Shown: positions 12,586 through 25,853, counted from the first letter of the stretch. The stretch: DNA of 64,000 nt from Piper betle (GCA_033002965.1 JAURVB010012434.1:1-64000), one strand, 5' to 3'. Program-made: numbers and translations. The notes: a model not told the origin generated them from the letters alone.

Positions 12586-12965
12586 ATGGGTATGGATAAG
12601 AAATGGATTAAACATGGCCATATCTATATCCGATCCAAATCTGAAAATCCAAACTTGTATTTGAACCAAATATGTATATTTATACCCTTCTTATTCCATA
12701 ATTATATCCAAATCCGATAAACCTGTATCTAATTCAAATATGATTCAAAATGACAAAAAAATAAAATAATAAAAAATTTAATATGAGATGTGAAAAAAAT
12801 TACTATTGTTAATATTTAAAAATATTTTTTTATAAAATATCCAATCAAGTACTAATTGTATCACCCCAAACCCATATCCATCCAAACTAGTTCGGATTGA
12901 GTACAAACAAGCAGGATAAAGATCAAATTTGCCAATATCGAACATCTGAACCCATCCCTAACCCC
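12586..12965. mobile_element. Possible MITE in a TIC236-like intron
   Basis: About 380 bp begins TTAAGGATGGGTATGG; the reverse complement of the far end begins GTTAGGGATGGGTTCAG. That makes imperfect terminal inverted repeats around an AT-rich centre. The flanks on both sides carry a related ATGCTACCTTC sequence, so a local duplication is also involved. No clear target duplication was found. Confidence 0.35.
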
Positions 12966-13959
12966 GGTTAATGCTACCTTCATAAAGAGAAAAATAAGAT
13001 GAATATTCACATTAAAATTAACTTTGCAAAAAATTGCATATTTTTTTCCCAAGTGGATATCCTGCCTAATGGGGACCCTCCTCTAAAAGGGAAAACAAGA
13101 TGAATAATTTACATTTCATTGCTTATATGAAAACCACTCAAACTTGAGATCCATGCGGTGCAAAAACTAATCATTTTGATGATGAGTGTTGAGAAACAAA
13201 AACAATCACAAAAAACTAAAGCACAAAGGAAAGTGATTAACTACTGACATGAAACATTTGCCTAAATGATGTTTGGAGCAAAAATCTAATAATCTAGCAT
13301 AGGGTGGGATCCACAAGGTGAAGGATAAAGGGGAAACAATAAATTAAACTACATTGATGGAAAATAAAAGCTCTTCAACAAACCGTGAAATTTGAAGGAG
13401 AATCTAATATAGCAAAATCAAGCCCCTTCACGTCAAGCTGTCCATGAAGATTAGGAAAACTCTCCCCTTGTGATATGCATATGTGAACCTGAAATAAGCC
13501 AATGACAGTTACTGCCAAACACAAATTCACATAGAACATAGGCCGAAAGGGAGACATTTAACCATGCGTATGAATAGAGAAGCACCTCACCACTAGCTCT
13601 TCCACCATGCCACTTGAGAGGAATGTCAAGAATCCTTTCAAAGAGCTGGAAAAAAGATGACTTGGTCACAAAAGGTAAAATGCAACTTTTGAACAGCACA
13701 AGGAATCTCATTCCAAAAGTGATCAATAAAAACATATAAAGTTAATAATTATTTCATACTAAATACAAAATTAAAAGGTTACCGGAGCGAAAACGTTAGC
13801 TACTTTTATGTTTGCATGCCACTTCTGCTCGGCAGAGTCAACAAAAACATCTGTAGCCAAGCAGCCACCTCCGGCAGGTGACAGCTCTGATCTCCACTCC
13901 CTGCAAAATCCACTCAATTGCACATGTACTTGACCATAATTATTTTAAAATTTCACATG

Positions 13960-13964
13960 CCCAT
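13960..13964. repeat. 5-bp target duplication, left copy
   Basis: CCCAT, repeated at 14577-14581 on the other side of the solo LTR. Confidence 0.8.
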
Positions 13965-14576
13965 TGTTAAGTTTCCCTCACCCATTCACATTGAAAAACT
14001 CAATTACCAGTTTTTGGTTTTTTGGTTATCGCACTAATGGTTGGCATTTGGTATTCCGATGTGTGATTTCGTCCTTTGCGATAGAAGTGTAATGAGTTGG
14101 CCTTTAGAATTCTACTCATAATCTTCTATATAAAGGAGAATTCTGATGTTAGAAAAAACATCCTCTTGAGAGCTTTTGAGCACATTTGGTTCATATAGGG
14201 AGAGTTTGGAGAAGTTTACATCATCTCAAGTTGAAGTAGGGGTCGTCATCCAGGGTGTGAGTTTGATCCAATTTTCTTTTGAGGTGTATGTTAGTTTTCT
14301 CAATTTCTCATATATTGTATTCTCAAGAATTGTATTTTCAGATCTTGTTATTGGTCTGATTTGGGTTAGGAGAGTGTTTTTTTCTTCGATACTTGATTGT
14401 AAGAGTTTTCTTAATCAAAGTTGATTGAGTAGGTTGGTTTTCTTTTCTCTAAATTGGGAGAAAAGTTTCCATCCATTTTTTCTTGGTGTCTCCTATCCAT
14501 TTTATATTTGTTTTCATTTCATCTTGAGGGGAAATATTTTCTGGGTTGTTTCCGCTGAAGCGTTTATTTCCCAACA
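13965..14576 (-). mobile_element. Copia-type solo LTR inserted in a TIC236-like exon
   Basis: On the minus strand the 612-bp unit starts TGTTGGGAAATAAACG and ends TTAACA, the TG..CA ends of an LTR; the start is typical of plant Copia LTRs. It is flanked by CCCAT on both sides. Removing it and one CCCAT restores a continuous TIC236-family exon (VNG joined to HVKF), which proves the insertion point. No internal retrotransposon coding sequence is present, so it is a solo LTR left by recombination. The Copia assignment rests on the ends only. Confidence 0.85.
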
Positions 14577-14581
14577 CCCAT
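14577..14581. repeat. 5-bp target duplication, right copy
   Basis: CCCAT, matching 13960-13964. Confidence 0.8.
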
Positions 14582-17500
14582 TCACATTATCCAGCACTCT
14601 GAGTACAAAAAACCCATTATTACGTAAGCTAGTGAGAAAAAATATTAGCAATGAACTGTACATCTAAGATTGCCTAAAACGCCTAAATTTAAATTTTGAG
14701 CATGCACCATTTAAAGGAGAGATGTAAGCCAGAAAGCAGTGGTATTAAGGTTATTATGATCAGTTGTTCATTTATTGATTCATTTTATGATTTTTAGGAA
14801 GTTGCAAAAAAAATTAAAATTATTATGCTCATTTTGTCATATTTATTAGGTTTTTTCGGCCTACAAATGCAGTCTCTCCTTCATTGTAACCCAGTTCTTG
14901 AAAATTCCGAACGTCGGTGAAAGCTAAGTTTTAGACCAAATATCTTCATGAGTTGTCGGTTCTCTTCTCCCACCTTTCTGATGGTTCAATTCTCTTCCTT
15001 TCCAAATCAATATCCAACTTCCATAACATTTTTTTCTTCCCCTTGCCGTCAATTTGGTATCTAGAGGCTAGGTTTCAACCGTACTTGTTTCCACTCGGCT
15101 CAGCCACAAACTTGGCTTCATCTGTTCATCATGGCAACATCATTTTCACACATTATTGCTCCATTATTGTAACACAGCTTCTGAAAATTGAAATTTCTAT
15201 ACTTAGAATCCAAGTTTTATCACATAATTTCTCGTCACTTGCAATAACAAAGGAGAATCCACAATAAGGCTTAACGAATCAATGAACTAGTAAACATACC
15301 CATACATTGTACATAATAAAATAACTTGCTCCAGGTCAACTCATATGCCACATAGCATCACAATGACGCTGTCAAAATCAACCCTATACAATAATGCAGG
15401 ATTTGTTCCCTCAATAAGCAAAATTAGATAGGCAAATGCAAAAGTGCTAGTTTTGTCCAACCTAGCACGTTAAACGAGTAAGCATCACCCCAAGATAGTA
15501 AATGCAAGTATTGTTCATTCATCATTTGAATCCTAGATCACAGCAAGACTGCAGCAGATGTCCTTGATGTAAAATTCAAAATGATGTTTGAAGATGTCAT
15601 CACTCATTAGCTCCCAAGTATCACTCCCCAGCCTCATTCAAATTCAGTGCTTTTTTATTTGTCTGGTCAAAAACTCTTTCTTTTTTCATGATCATCTAAT
15701 TTATTAGCTGCCCAACTGCATTTAGATAATTCAAGTCTCATTTAAATTTTTACTTCCCATGAATCCATTCCTCCTTTCTGTGATATGTTCATCATTGATA
15801 TAGTCGGCTGAGTAATAAATTATACATATATCATCTTCAATATTCAATTTTTGCATTTTTATTAAAAGCCATTTTTTACGAAAAAAATACCTGGGTCCGT
15901 ATCACCATATCCTAGTAACATAAGGGTACCACCAGAAAATTTTACAGAATCCACTGTCAGTGGCAGAAGCTTCTCAATGCAACCACTTTGAACACTACGG
16001 TATCCGTCAGAAAATTCTGCTACCAGATCATCAAGTTTGACAATAATGGATGATTTCAGTTTCTGAAATATGCCAAACAGACGATCAATAATTGCTTTAC
16101 GTGCATGCTTCAACTGAAAAGTACAACTCATTTTTGAAGGAAAAACAAAGTTGGACCAGGGTATTTTCATCCATAGTCTAAATGCTAAGAAAAGGTCATG
16201 TGAAGCTCTATGTCCTTCTGAGCTATCTTCGGTTTGGGCATCCCTTAAGTCTCCATTCTTGGCAGTAGCATGGTGATCTGAACTAGCACTGATGGTGTGA
16301 ATTTTTCTAACAAGCATAAAAAATGGCCATCTGAAAGAATCAGATCCCCCATCAAGATTACCCACACATTTGCCATTTTTATGCTCGTCGCACTTAAGCG
16401 TCCCTCCATTCTGTATACTTCCAAAAGACCCATCGGCAACTTCAATGGGTGCATCCTCTGAACGTTTCTCCTCTTCAGCTTGTGGCAAGTAAAATGCATC
16501 GCTCAAAATCTTTTGCTCATCTGTTTTGTTGCTGGAATTAGTAATAATTTCATTGTCCTCATCATCTTTCATAACAACTGAAGGCGCTTTTTCCTGGGAG
16601 GTCTCGTCTAATTTTTAACCTTCTAACCTACAGAAGTAGGCAATTGCCGCTACTCTGGATCTCTCTAAATTTTTTTGTAAAAGAGCAAAGTTCTCAGAAA
16701 TCAGCTCTTTCTTGTGAAAATTCCTCTTTAGACCTTGCCTAATAGGTCTTGGTCTCACCTAGACCATATATTTGGAGCAGCTCGTGAAATCTTCACACCA
16801 AATGATTTCTCCAAATCAGCATGTTTCATACTGTATTCCACATCTGTATCAGTGCAATGATGATCTCTCCAATGCATGCGTTCATCCATACAGGAAGAAG
16901 TTGAAGGGCCAGTAGAACTGCCAAAGCCGTCATTCAAAACCCCCACCATTGGGGCATCTGAAGATTGTTCTGGCACAATATAGCCCACTTCTGCTGCTTC
17001 CTTAGCAGCTAAGCTCCTTTCACAGAACCACAGAGCAGCAGCTTTTTCTCTAGCAGCCCGCCTAGTTTTTGTTTTATACTCTATCCCTACTTCGGAAGAA
17101 TGATGTCTTGATACTGAAGATACATCACCTATAGTTGATGAAGGTAAACCCATCCAGGAAAAATCCTCCTTCTGAGCTACCAGAACGTTTGGTCTAAAAA
17201 GTACAGCATCAACAACTATTTTCCCTCCCCTTAAACTTGCAAATGGATGCACTCGAACTTTCATCCGTGGGATCTCACCACAAGAAAACTCCTGCCCATG
17301 AGGCCCTATTGAACCAGAATCCAAGCTGATCCCAAGAGGTGATAGGCTATGCACCTTACCAAAGGTGAGGTCACGCTGAAAGTGTTCACTAAGGATAGAA
17401 CAAACAGATGGTAAAAGCTGGGCCTCAATAAAAGCTTTAGTCTTCACTTGGCCATACCATACCAACAACCCCACTGCTGAAATCACTGAAATAAATACGG

Positions 17501-17837
17501 AACACCTAAGCAAAAGCAAACCCTCATTATACAGACGAACAAATGACTTAACCAAAGTGTTGCTCCCTGTAAATGACTCTTTTCTGCAACGAATTTTGAA
17601 TTGATATTTCAACAAATTAGTCCTGGCAGAAAAGTCAGCATGCCTTCCACCAAAATAGTGTAGACAGAACTTCTTATCTCCTAGTAGACCCCTTGAACCT
17701 AAGCACTCCACTAAACCCTTACGTTCCAGCAGTCCTCCAACCTTATATCCTCCATTGTTCCTTCTAACTCCACAAAATAATGGAGAAGTACCTACTAATG
17801 GACTTTGCAGAGCATAAACGTTCATTTTGTCCACCAT

Positions 17838-19388
17838 ATCTATCAGATGACAACCATTAATCAGGGGCCAAGAACTTAGTCTCGATCCCCTTGTTCTTCA
17901 CTGTCAACTGATACCAGAAACACATGACCCTGACAAAAAGCAAAAAGCAGCGTAAGTTCCAATACAACACAATAACAAAGCTTAAGGAGCATCCAGACAA
18001 TCTCCAAAGAAAACAACTTCCAAGGAAATACGCGGCAGTAAAAGCGACTAAAAATGACTTGAAAAAACGCACATTGACACATTAGTTGGTCTTTCAATAC
18101 CCCGCACACAGTAGCAGCTCGGCCCAGCTCAGCAACATCGAAATAATCGCATCAAAGAAGCAAGTCGACTGGCTCATGTTAACTGAAGAATGATCATAAA
18201 GAGTGAATAAACAGCTTTCACTAGTCAAGAAAAGCTCGATGCCATACAAAATAAGGGCTCAATGTACATTGCACAACCTCGCTTCCCATCACGTCAATTA
18301 TAAAAAAAATGCACACACCCCCATCAACAAAAGAGCAACCAGAAACCAACAATACCGTCAACAAAACTGACCAACAAAAAACATCATTTGGAATACAACA
18401 TTAGGCGGACATCAAAAAGCTCAAATGCGGTTTTCGCTGAGCAATTTGCAGCACACACGCAATCCAACAAAAGAGTTCCACCGCAAACTGAAAAAAAACA
18501 AAAGCACATCAAATTATAATCCACGTAGAAGATTGCAGAGTAGAACACGCACTCAATACTTCCCAATTCAAACCATATCCAAAGAAAACGCAAACAATAC
18601 GAAACGCCGAACCGGATTGGAAGAACATCGGCATCATGAGCAAAGATAGCCTCGCCGGTTCGCGAGCCTCCTCCTAACTCCGCCGCCGCTGTCGCTGGCC
18701 GTCGCCGCCGCTGCTGCGCGCGCGAAGGGGTTCTCTTGTCCCGTTGGCGGGGAAGAGGATGACCGTCAGTATCGTGAAAGACTTAATTGCCCTCAAACCC
18801 TGTAGGAGGAATGGCGTCGCCACCGTTGAACTACAAGGGTAGATTCGGGTTTTCCCGTTGTGTGGTGGTTATATCGGCTAGCCCGAAAATGGACATTCAC
18901 TGGACACGAAGTCCGGGTATTGTAATCGGTCGGGTTAGTTTAATCAAATTTAGTGTGTTTTTAATTTCCTTTCAAATATCAAGAAAAAGAAAAAAATTAA
19001 AAAACCTAATGCATACCTAAATGCAACTTATAGAAAAAAATTATTATATATATATATATGGGAAAGGTTTTACTTAGCATCCTCGTTTGATTGGTGTACA
19101 TTCCTATCATTTATGAAATTTGAAAAAGATAATTATAATTAATATTTAAACACTAAAAATTGTAGTGATGTACATCAATCAATCAAATGGCTGCTACGGA
19201 GAGTTTGTTATAGTAAATCTTTCTCATCGTATATGTGTATTGGATGAGATTCTAGTTGAACATAGCCAATGCAAACACAAAACCCAATTAGTAATTTTTT
19301 CTCTTTTCTTGTTAATTTAGAAATATGTCAAACGGTCCCCACTAAATCAATTTGCATTTAGATTTCCAAGCATCTCCTTAGACAAACC
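17838..19388. other. Upstream region of the TIC236-like copy
   Basis: Contains short chance frames, a GC-rich patch at 18650-18730 that may be the old promoter or leader, and a short TA repeat near 19047-19058. No other gene was recognised. Confidence 0.4.
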
Positions 19389-19393
19389 TCTTG
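19389..19393. repeat. Left 5-bp target duplication of the palindromic LTR pair
   Basis: TCTTG. The same pentamer occurs at 25862-25866, outside LTR copy B once the hAT MITE at its end is removed. Confidence 0.65.
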
Positions 19394-22326
19394 TGTAAAA
19401 CCTGTGACTCGAGTCAGAGTTTTACGGGAACGAACCAGTCGGTTCGAGTCGAGTCAGCTTCATGAACCGCAAATTGAATTGAGGCCAGCTATGAGTTATG
19501 AGCGATGAGGGTCATATATACTCAAGTATACGATGATAACGTAAAAAGATGATAAAAATGGGTTATCAATATATGAAGGTATGCAGTATTGATTGTTATT
19601 TTTATTTGATCGTACAATATTTTTAGGGCCGAATGACGAATTAGGACGCGATATAAGTGAGTTTGGGTGGGTTATTAGTTATAAAATATATCATTTGGAT
19701 GTTGCTGTGTTTGTTTGATTTTACAGGATTTTTTCCAATTTTTTTAGATTTTTTTAAGGATTTATTAGGAGATAGTTATTATTATTGATTCGAATCACAG
19801 TCGAGTCAAATTTAATTTACAAAAATGCCATCGCACGCCCCTTCATCTTCCCCTATCGTCTTTTCTTTTTCTCCAAACCCTAGCCGCCTGACGCCGCCCT
19901 GACCTTGCCGCCGACTGCCGCCCCGCCGCCGGAACCAACTGCATGTCATCCCTCGCCGTCATCGTGCCGTCATGACAAACCTCGGCCACCGATCGCCTGC
20001 CAGCACGCCGCCGCGATGCCACGAAGCTACCTCGGCCGTCGCCACTCCGAGCCCGATTCTGTTGCCGTTCGGTCGTCATCGCCGCCATTGTGACGACCAG
20101 TCTCACCCTCTCGCCGTCGCCGACGTTTCCCCATCATCTCGACTGCCGTCGAGGCCGGTCGTAGCCCTGATCAGAGCACGTCGTCGCAGCCGCCTGTTTT
20201 CGACGCCGCTGCCGACAGCCATCGCCGCCCCGGCTACCCTGTTTGACACCGCCATCGGACCAAGCTCGTCAAGCTGGTGCCGACAGATCCTCTGATTGCC
20301 CTGCCCATCATCATCGTCAAAAAATCGCCGAAATCCGTCAAAAAAATCGCCAAAATCCGCCAAAAAAATTGCTGACACTCGCTGAAAAACTGTCGAAACC
20401 ACCGGAAAATTGGATTCATGGGAAATTCGCCGGATCATCCGCCGAACGCACCCAGTCGAATCCGATCGACTTCGGACGCCGCTAGGTGCCGAATTCAAGT
20501 TTCGAGCCACGAAACGAAAACCCTAGCCGTCGCCGATTTTCGACGACGCGAGGTATAAATTACTCGACGTACATTCTTAAATTTTATAATTATTAGGAAA
20601 GCATGCTAGACTAGATAATTAGATGAATTTTTGTGTTTTTCACGTGTCTATATGTTTGTGTGTAATTTAATAAAAATTATGAAATTGGTTGATTGATGAG
20701 TGTTAAAATAGAAAAGTAAGGAATTAATTAGGTGAACTAATTAATTACCCTGATTTCATGAAACGGAGATTGAAAACTCACTAGAATTGATTTAGGATGA
20801 ATGTGTGATGATCGATGCGTAATTGTGTTGATTGTGTGTGCATGCTATAGGATGTGTGATTCATCATGCGGGCGTTAACTTTTAGCTTGATTGTGTAGGT
20901 ACGGTGTAGGAGCTCGCCGCCTAGGCGCGTGGACCCGTTTGGAGCTTCTACCAGGTCCGTTTAGGGCTTGTTCTCTGATTTACGCTATTCTATTGTGTAT
21001 TTGATTTATCATGTGCAGGACGAGTTAAGTGGCATTTTATCGGATCCCACTTGACTCGGGCCATTTAGCCAACAGTTTTGTTCGGATTAATAACCCTTGA
21101 GGATGAGATCCCTCGAGTCAGTTTTCGAAATTAAGATCCACCACAAGTTGCCTTCGTGCCTATTGTATAAATCCCAACCCAGGCCTATATATGTATAGTT
21201 TTCGCATTTTCGGTGAGAGATGGAATGAGGGTTACTAACGGCCACGCCTTCAGATAGGGCGTGTTCTCGGAAGAACAAGCTCTGGAGCTGGGGAGAACCC
21301 ACTTCGTTCCCGAAGGATCCGGACAACTCCACCTTTGAGTTCCTCAAACCCGGAGAAGTGTGGAGGTTTACGAGTACTGCAATGTAGCACATGTCTGACT
21401 TGTGGTTCAAAGGGTACTAAAGACGACTGCCTAAGAGTGCTCGGCCTTCGTGCTCAAGGGTAGGAGTAATATGGAAGGTGTAGAGGGTGGAACGGAATGA
21501 GATTTGATGCGAGAAGTGATAGAGAAATGACCAAGGTATGAGAATGAGAAAGAAAGGGGACGTTGTCGAGCAACGAGCAGTCCCATATATGCCCTGATGA
21601 GAGTTCTTGAGGAAGTATATGGTTTTGATTCAAGAGGAGACTTTGCTCTCCTGTGCCAGATTGATATTAGTTATTTTCTGGGCCGGTAACACTCATTACT
21701 TACGGTTTTTCTATATATATGTAGGTGAGAAATGCGAGGGATAAAAGCTGTCGGGACTGCGGAGGAGCAGCACAGAACCGCGCACACATGTACCTTGCCG
21801 CGTGTAATGTATAATGATGGTGTGTTTAATGCTGTGTGAATGATAATTAGAATGTTTTTGTCTTGATAAATTGCCTCTTATGAGATGAGCGGATAGATTG
21901 TGAATGAGCAGGGAGCTTTGGAGTTCAGACTCAGCTCAGATGAAAACAAATGAGATAATGACTGAATGCCATAATAGATTGTTATATTTTATCGTATTTT
22001 TATAAAATGTTTATATACTCCTGTCGTGGACAGGTTGGCCCTTATTGCACTTTTAGGGGAAATTCTGTCCGTTTTTTTATAGTATATATTTTCTTTTGGT
22101 TTCTCATTTATTGTTTTGTCTTGTCTTTAGTTGCACGTCATGGCATGCATGTAGGACTCCATTAGAACCCAATTGTTCTCATTCATACATTTCATGTTGC
22201 ACCTTCATCTTAAAACACGGGAGCAGATCCGGGTCGGCTTAACCGAACCCAGTAGATTAGCGAACGGTTCGGTCGCCAGCGACATTTCTGGGTCGATTCA
22301 CAGGTGAGCCGAAACGTGGTGTTACA
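19394..22326 (-). mobile_element. LTR-like element, copy A (minus orientation), about 2.9 kb
   Basis: Read on the plus strand it starts TGTAAAACCTGTGACTC and ends GGTGTTACA. On its own strand it starts TGTAACACC and ends TTTTACA, like many Ty3/gypsy chromovirus LTRs. It has TG..CA ends, no retrotransposon protein domain and the same length as copies B, C and D. It contains a GC-rich block (about 19850-20300), where long Pro/Arg/Ala-rich frames arise from composition. It is the inverted partner of copy B. I judge it a solo LTR; a DNA-transposon interpretation is less likely because C and D each have 5-bp duplications. Confidence 0.75.
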
Positions 22327-22333
22327 ATAATGG
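22327..22333. other. 7-bp spacer at the centre of the LTR palindrome
   Basis: ATAATGG lies between GTGTTACA (end of copy A) and TGTAACAC (start of copy B). Confidence 0.8.
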
Positions 22334-25243
22334 TGTAACACCCCGTTTCGCTCACCCGTGAACCGACCCGAAAATGTCACTGGCGACTGAACCATTCGCT
22401 AATCTACTGGGTTCGGTTAAGCCGACCCAGATCTGCCCTCGGCGTTTCAAGATGGAGATGCAACATGAAATGCATGAATGAGAACAATTGGGTTCTAACA
22501 GAGTTCTACATGCATGCCATGACGTGCAAGTAAAGACAAGACAAAACAATAAATGAGAAACCAAAAGAAAATATATACTACGAAAAATGGACAGAATTTC
22601 CCCTAAAAGTGCAATAAGGGCCAACCTGTCCACGACAGGGGTATATAAACATTTTATAAAAATACGATAAAATATAACAATCTACTGTGGCATTCAGTCA
22701 TTATCTCATTTGTTTTCATCTGAGCTGAGGCTGAACTCCAAGGCTCCCTGCTCATTCACATCTATCCTTTCATTTCATAACAGGCAATTCATCAAGACAA
22801 AAACATTCTAACAATCATTCACACAGCATTAAACAACCATCATTATACATTACACGCGGCAGGTACATGTGTGCGCGGTTCTATGCTGCTCCTCTCGCAG
22901 TCCCGACAGCTTTTATTGCTCGCATTCCTCACCTACATATATATAGAAAATCGTCAGTAACGAGTGTTACCAGCCCGGAAAATAACTAATATCAATCTGG
23001 CACAGGAGAGCAAAGTCTCCTGTTGAATCAAAACCATATACTTCCTCAAGAATTCTCATCAGGGCACATATGGGAGCCGTCGTCCTCGGGTCGACGGCGT
23101 CCCCTTTCTTTCTCATTCTCATACCGTGGTCATTTCTCTATCGCTTCTTGCATCAAATCTCATTCCATTCCGCCCTCTACACCTTCCATATTACTCCTGG
23201 CCTTGAGCATGAAGGCCGAGCACTGTCAGGCAGTCGCCTTTAGTACCCTTTGAACCACAAGTCTAGACATGCGCTGCATTGCAGTACCCGTAAACCTCCA
23301 CACTTCTCCGGGTTTGAGGAACTCAAAGGTGGAGTTGTCCGGATCCTTCAGGAACGAAGTGGGTTCTCCCCAGCTCCAAAGCCCGCTCTTCTAGCACACG
23401 CCCTATCTGAAGGCGTGGCCGTCAATTAACACTCATTTCATCTCTCACCGAAAACGCGAAAACTATACATACCTAGGCTTGGGTTGGGATTTATACAATA
23501 GGCCCGAAGGCAACTTGTGGTAGATCTTAATTTCGAAAACTGACTCGAAGGATCTCATCCTCGAGGGTTATTAATCCGAACAAAACTGTTGGCTAAATGG
23601 CCCGGAGTCAAGTGTGATCCGATAAATGCCACTTAACTCGTCCTGCACGTGATAAATCAAACACACAATAGAATAGCGTAAATCAGAGAACAAGCCCTAA
23701 ACGGACCTGGTAGAAGCTCCAAACGGGTCCACGCGCCTAGGCGCCAAGCTCCTACACCGTACCTATATATCAAGCTAAAAGCTAACGCTCGCATGATGAA
23801 TCACATATCCTATAGCATGCACACACAATCAACACAATCACGCATCAATCATCACACATTCATCCTAAATCAATTCTAGTGAGTTTTCAATCTCCGTTTC
23901 ATGAAATCAGAGTAATTAATTAGTTCACCTAACTAATTCCTTACTTTTCTATTTTAACACTCATCAATCAACCAATTTCATAATTTTTATTAAATTACAC
24001 ACAAACATACAGACACGTCAAAAACATGAAAATTCATCTAATTATCTAGTCTAGCATGCTTCCCTAAAAATTATAAAATTTAAGAATTTACGTCGGAGTA
24101 ATTTATACCTTGCGTCGTCGAAAATCGGCGACGGCTAGGGTTTCCATTTCGTGGCTCGAAACTCGAATTCGGCACTTAGCGGCATCTGAAGTTTGATCGG
24201 ATTCGACCAGGTGCATTTGGCGGATGATCCGACAAATTTCCCACGAATCCAATTTTCCGACGGTTTCGGCAGTTTTCGGCGAGTGTCTACGGTTTTTGGC
24301 GGATTTCGGCAGTTTTCGACGATGATTCTAAATAGGGCAATCAGGGGATCTGTCAGCACCAGCTCGACGAGCTTGGTTCGATGGCCGTGTCAAACAGGGT
24401 AGCTGGGGCGGCGATGGCTGTCAGCAACGGCATAAAAAATGGGCAGCTGCGGCGACGTGCTCTGATCTGGGCTATGGTCGGCCTCGACGACAATCGGGAT
24501 GATGGGGAAACGTCGGCGACGGCGAGAGGGTGAGACTGGTGGTCACAGCGGTGGCGACGGTGACCGAATGGCGACGGAATCTGGCTCTGAGTTGCAACGG
24601 CCGAGGTGGCTTCGTGGCATCGCGGCGGCGCGCCCTTAGGCGATCGGTGGCCGAGGTCTATCGGGATGGCACGACGACGGCGAGGGGACGACATGCAGTT
24701 GGTTCCGGCGGCGGGCGACAGTCGGCAGCAAGGTCAGGGCGGAGTCAGGCAGCTAGGGTTTGGAGAAAAGAAAAAGACGACCGGGGAAGATGAAGGGGCG
24801 TGCGATGGCATTTTTGTAAATTAAATTTAACTCGACTCTGACTCGAGTTAATAATAATAACCATCTCCTAATAAATCCTTAAAAAATCCAGAAAAATTGG
24901 AAAAATCCCGTAAAATCAAACGAACACAGCAACATCCAAATGATATGTTTTATAACGAATAACTCACCCAAACTAACCTATATTGCGTCCTAATTTGTCA
25001 TTCGGCCCTAAAAATATTCTACGATCAAATAAAAATAACAATCAATACTGCATACCTCCATATACTTGATAACCAATTTTTCATCATCTTTTTTACGTTA
25101 TCATCGTATACTTGAGCATACATGACCCTCATCGCTCATAACTCACAGCTGGCCTCAACTCAGCTCGCGGTCCATGAAGCTGACTCGACTCGAACCGACT
25201 GGTTCGCTCCCGTAAAACTCTGACTCAAGTCATGGGTTTTACA
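22334..25243 (+). mobile_element. LTR-like element, copy B (plus orientation), about 2.9 kb
   Basis: Starts TGTAACACCCCGTTTCG and ends GGGTTTTACA. It is the inverted counterpart of copy A along its whole length; by eye over about 330 bases around 23260-23590 roughly 93 in 100 positions agree. It shows a matching GC-rich block (about 24360-24800). No internal coding domains are present. Its outer end was later hit by a hAT MITE. Confidence 0.75.
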
Positions 25244-25853
25244 TAGGGTTGCTAATTGAGCGAGCCAGCTCGTGAGCATTTAGCGTTTGGCTCGGCTTGA
25301 CTCGACTCGAAACTCGACATTTAAATGCTCAACTCGAACTCGACTCGAACTCGAATCTTACGAGCCGAGCTTGAAGCAAGGTTGTGTTCGACTCGACTCG
25401 ACTCGGTTGTAACTCGAACTCGAGCTCGTAGTTCGACTCGAACTCGACTCGATAAAATAATATAATAATATAGTCTTTATATTATATTTTATTATATATA
25501 TATATATATATGAAATATAATAACAAAGAAGCAAGATAGTTGAGATGGTAAGTATTCACCTTGATGACTTCAAGGTTGTGGGTTCATACCACATTGGCCT
25601 CATTTTTTTTAAGTAAGGTACTTTTGACTTTTAATCGAGCTGGTTTCGAGCTAGCGAACGAGCTCATAAAAATAAACGGTTATATTCGAGCTCGAGTCGA
25701 GCTCGAACACATAAAAGATATTCGAGTCGAACTCGAGTATGTATGTCCAAAACTCGTTCGATGTCGAGTCGAGGTTCGAACGAGTTTCGAACTATTCGAG
25801 CCGAGTTCGAACACATGTTGAGCTCGGCTCGCTCGCTCAATTAGCACTCCCTA
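25244..25853. mobile_element. hAT-like MITE (610 bp) at the outer end of LTR copy B
   Basis: The terminal inverted repeats read TAGGGTTGCTAATTGAGCG on the left and TAGGGAGTGCTAATTGAGCG as the reverse complement of the right end. They are followed by GAGCC/GAGCTCG and TCGACTCGAACTCGA arrays. The 8-bp flanks are GTTTTACA (25236-25243) and ATTTTACA (25854-25861). The left flank is the last 8 bp of the LTR, so the MITE is younger than the LTR. It encodes no protein. Confidence 0.8.

Larger units (their letters stand above)
7733..17837 (-). pseudogene. TIC236: TIC236 (EMB2410/TamB-like) chloroplast translocon gene, truncated and decayed copy
   Basis: TIC236 is the large inner-envelope protein that links the TOC and TIC import complexes; plants need it. 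The first exon (17837-15891) gives a plastid-type N-terminus, one membrane segment (residues about 107-127) and the TamB-like start of the family. Further exons in family order are 14596-13783 (interrupted), 13645-13586, 13488-13384, 12147-12007, 11535-11473, 10012-9782, 9069-8986, 8549-8393 and 8259-7733. The remaining, larger C-terminal part is missing. Lesions: a frameshift at about 16758, TAA at 16615-16617, a 612-bp solo LTR in an exon, TAA at 13945-13947 (family Gln), a one-base loss near 8450, donor GT changed to AT at 8392, and frameshifts near 8010 and 7845. A functional copy must exist elsewhere if the gene is essential in this plant. Confidence 0.88.

Noticed and set aside
16740..16759. 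A GTGAG donor-like site at the end of the first TIC236 reading frame, suggesting an intron
   Set aside because: The family-like sequence resumes within about 20 bases in another frame, too close for an intron. A frameshift fits better.
19843..20510. Overlapping Arg/Pro/Ala-rich frames on both strands (also 24353-24824, 46814-47292 and 49859-50077)
   Set aside because: They lie inside the GC-rich block of LTR copies, occur in several frames at once and match no family. Composition explains them.
19394..25243. A single foldback DNA transposon with 2.9-kb inverted repeats
   Set aside because: Copies C and D show that one arm alone inserts with TG..CA ends and a 5-bp duplication, so the arm is a complete LTR-like unit.
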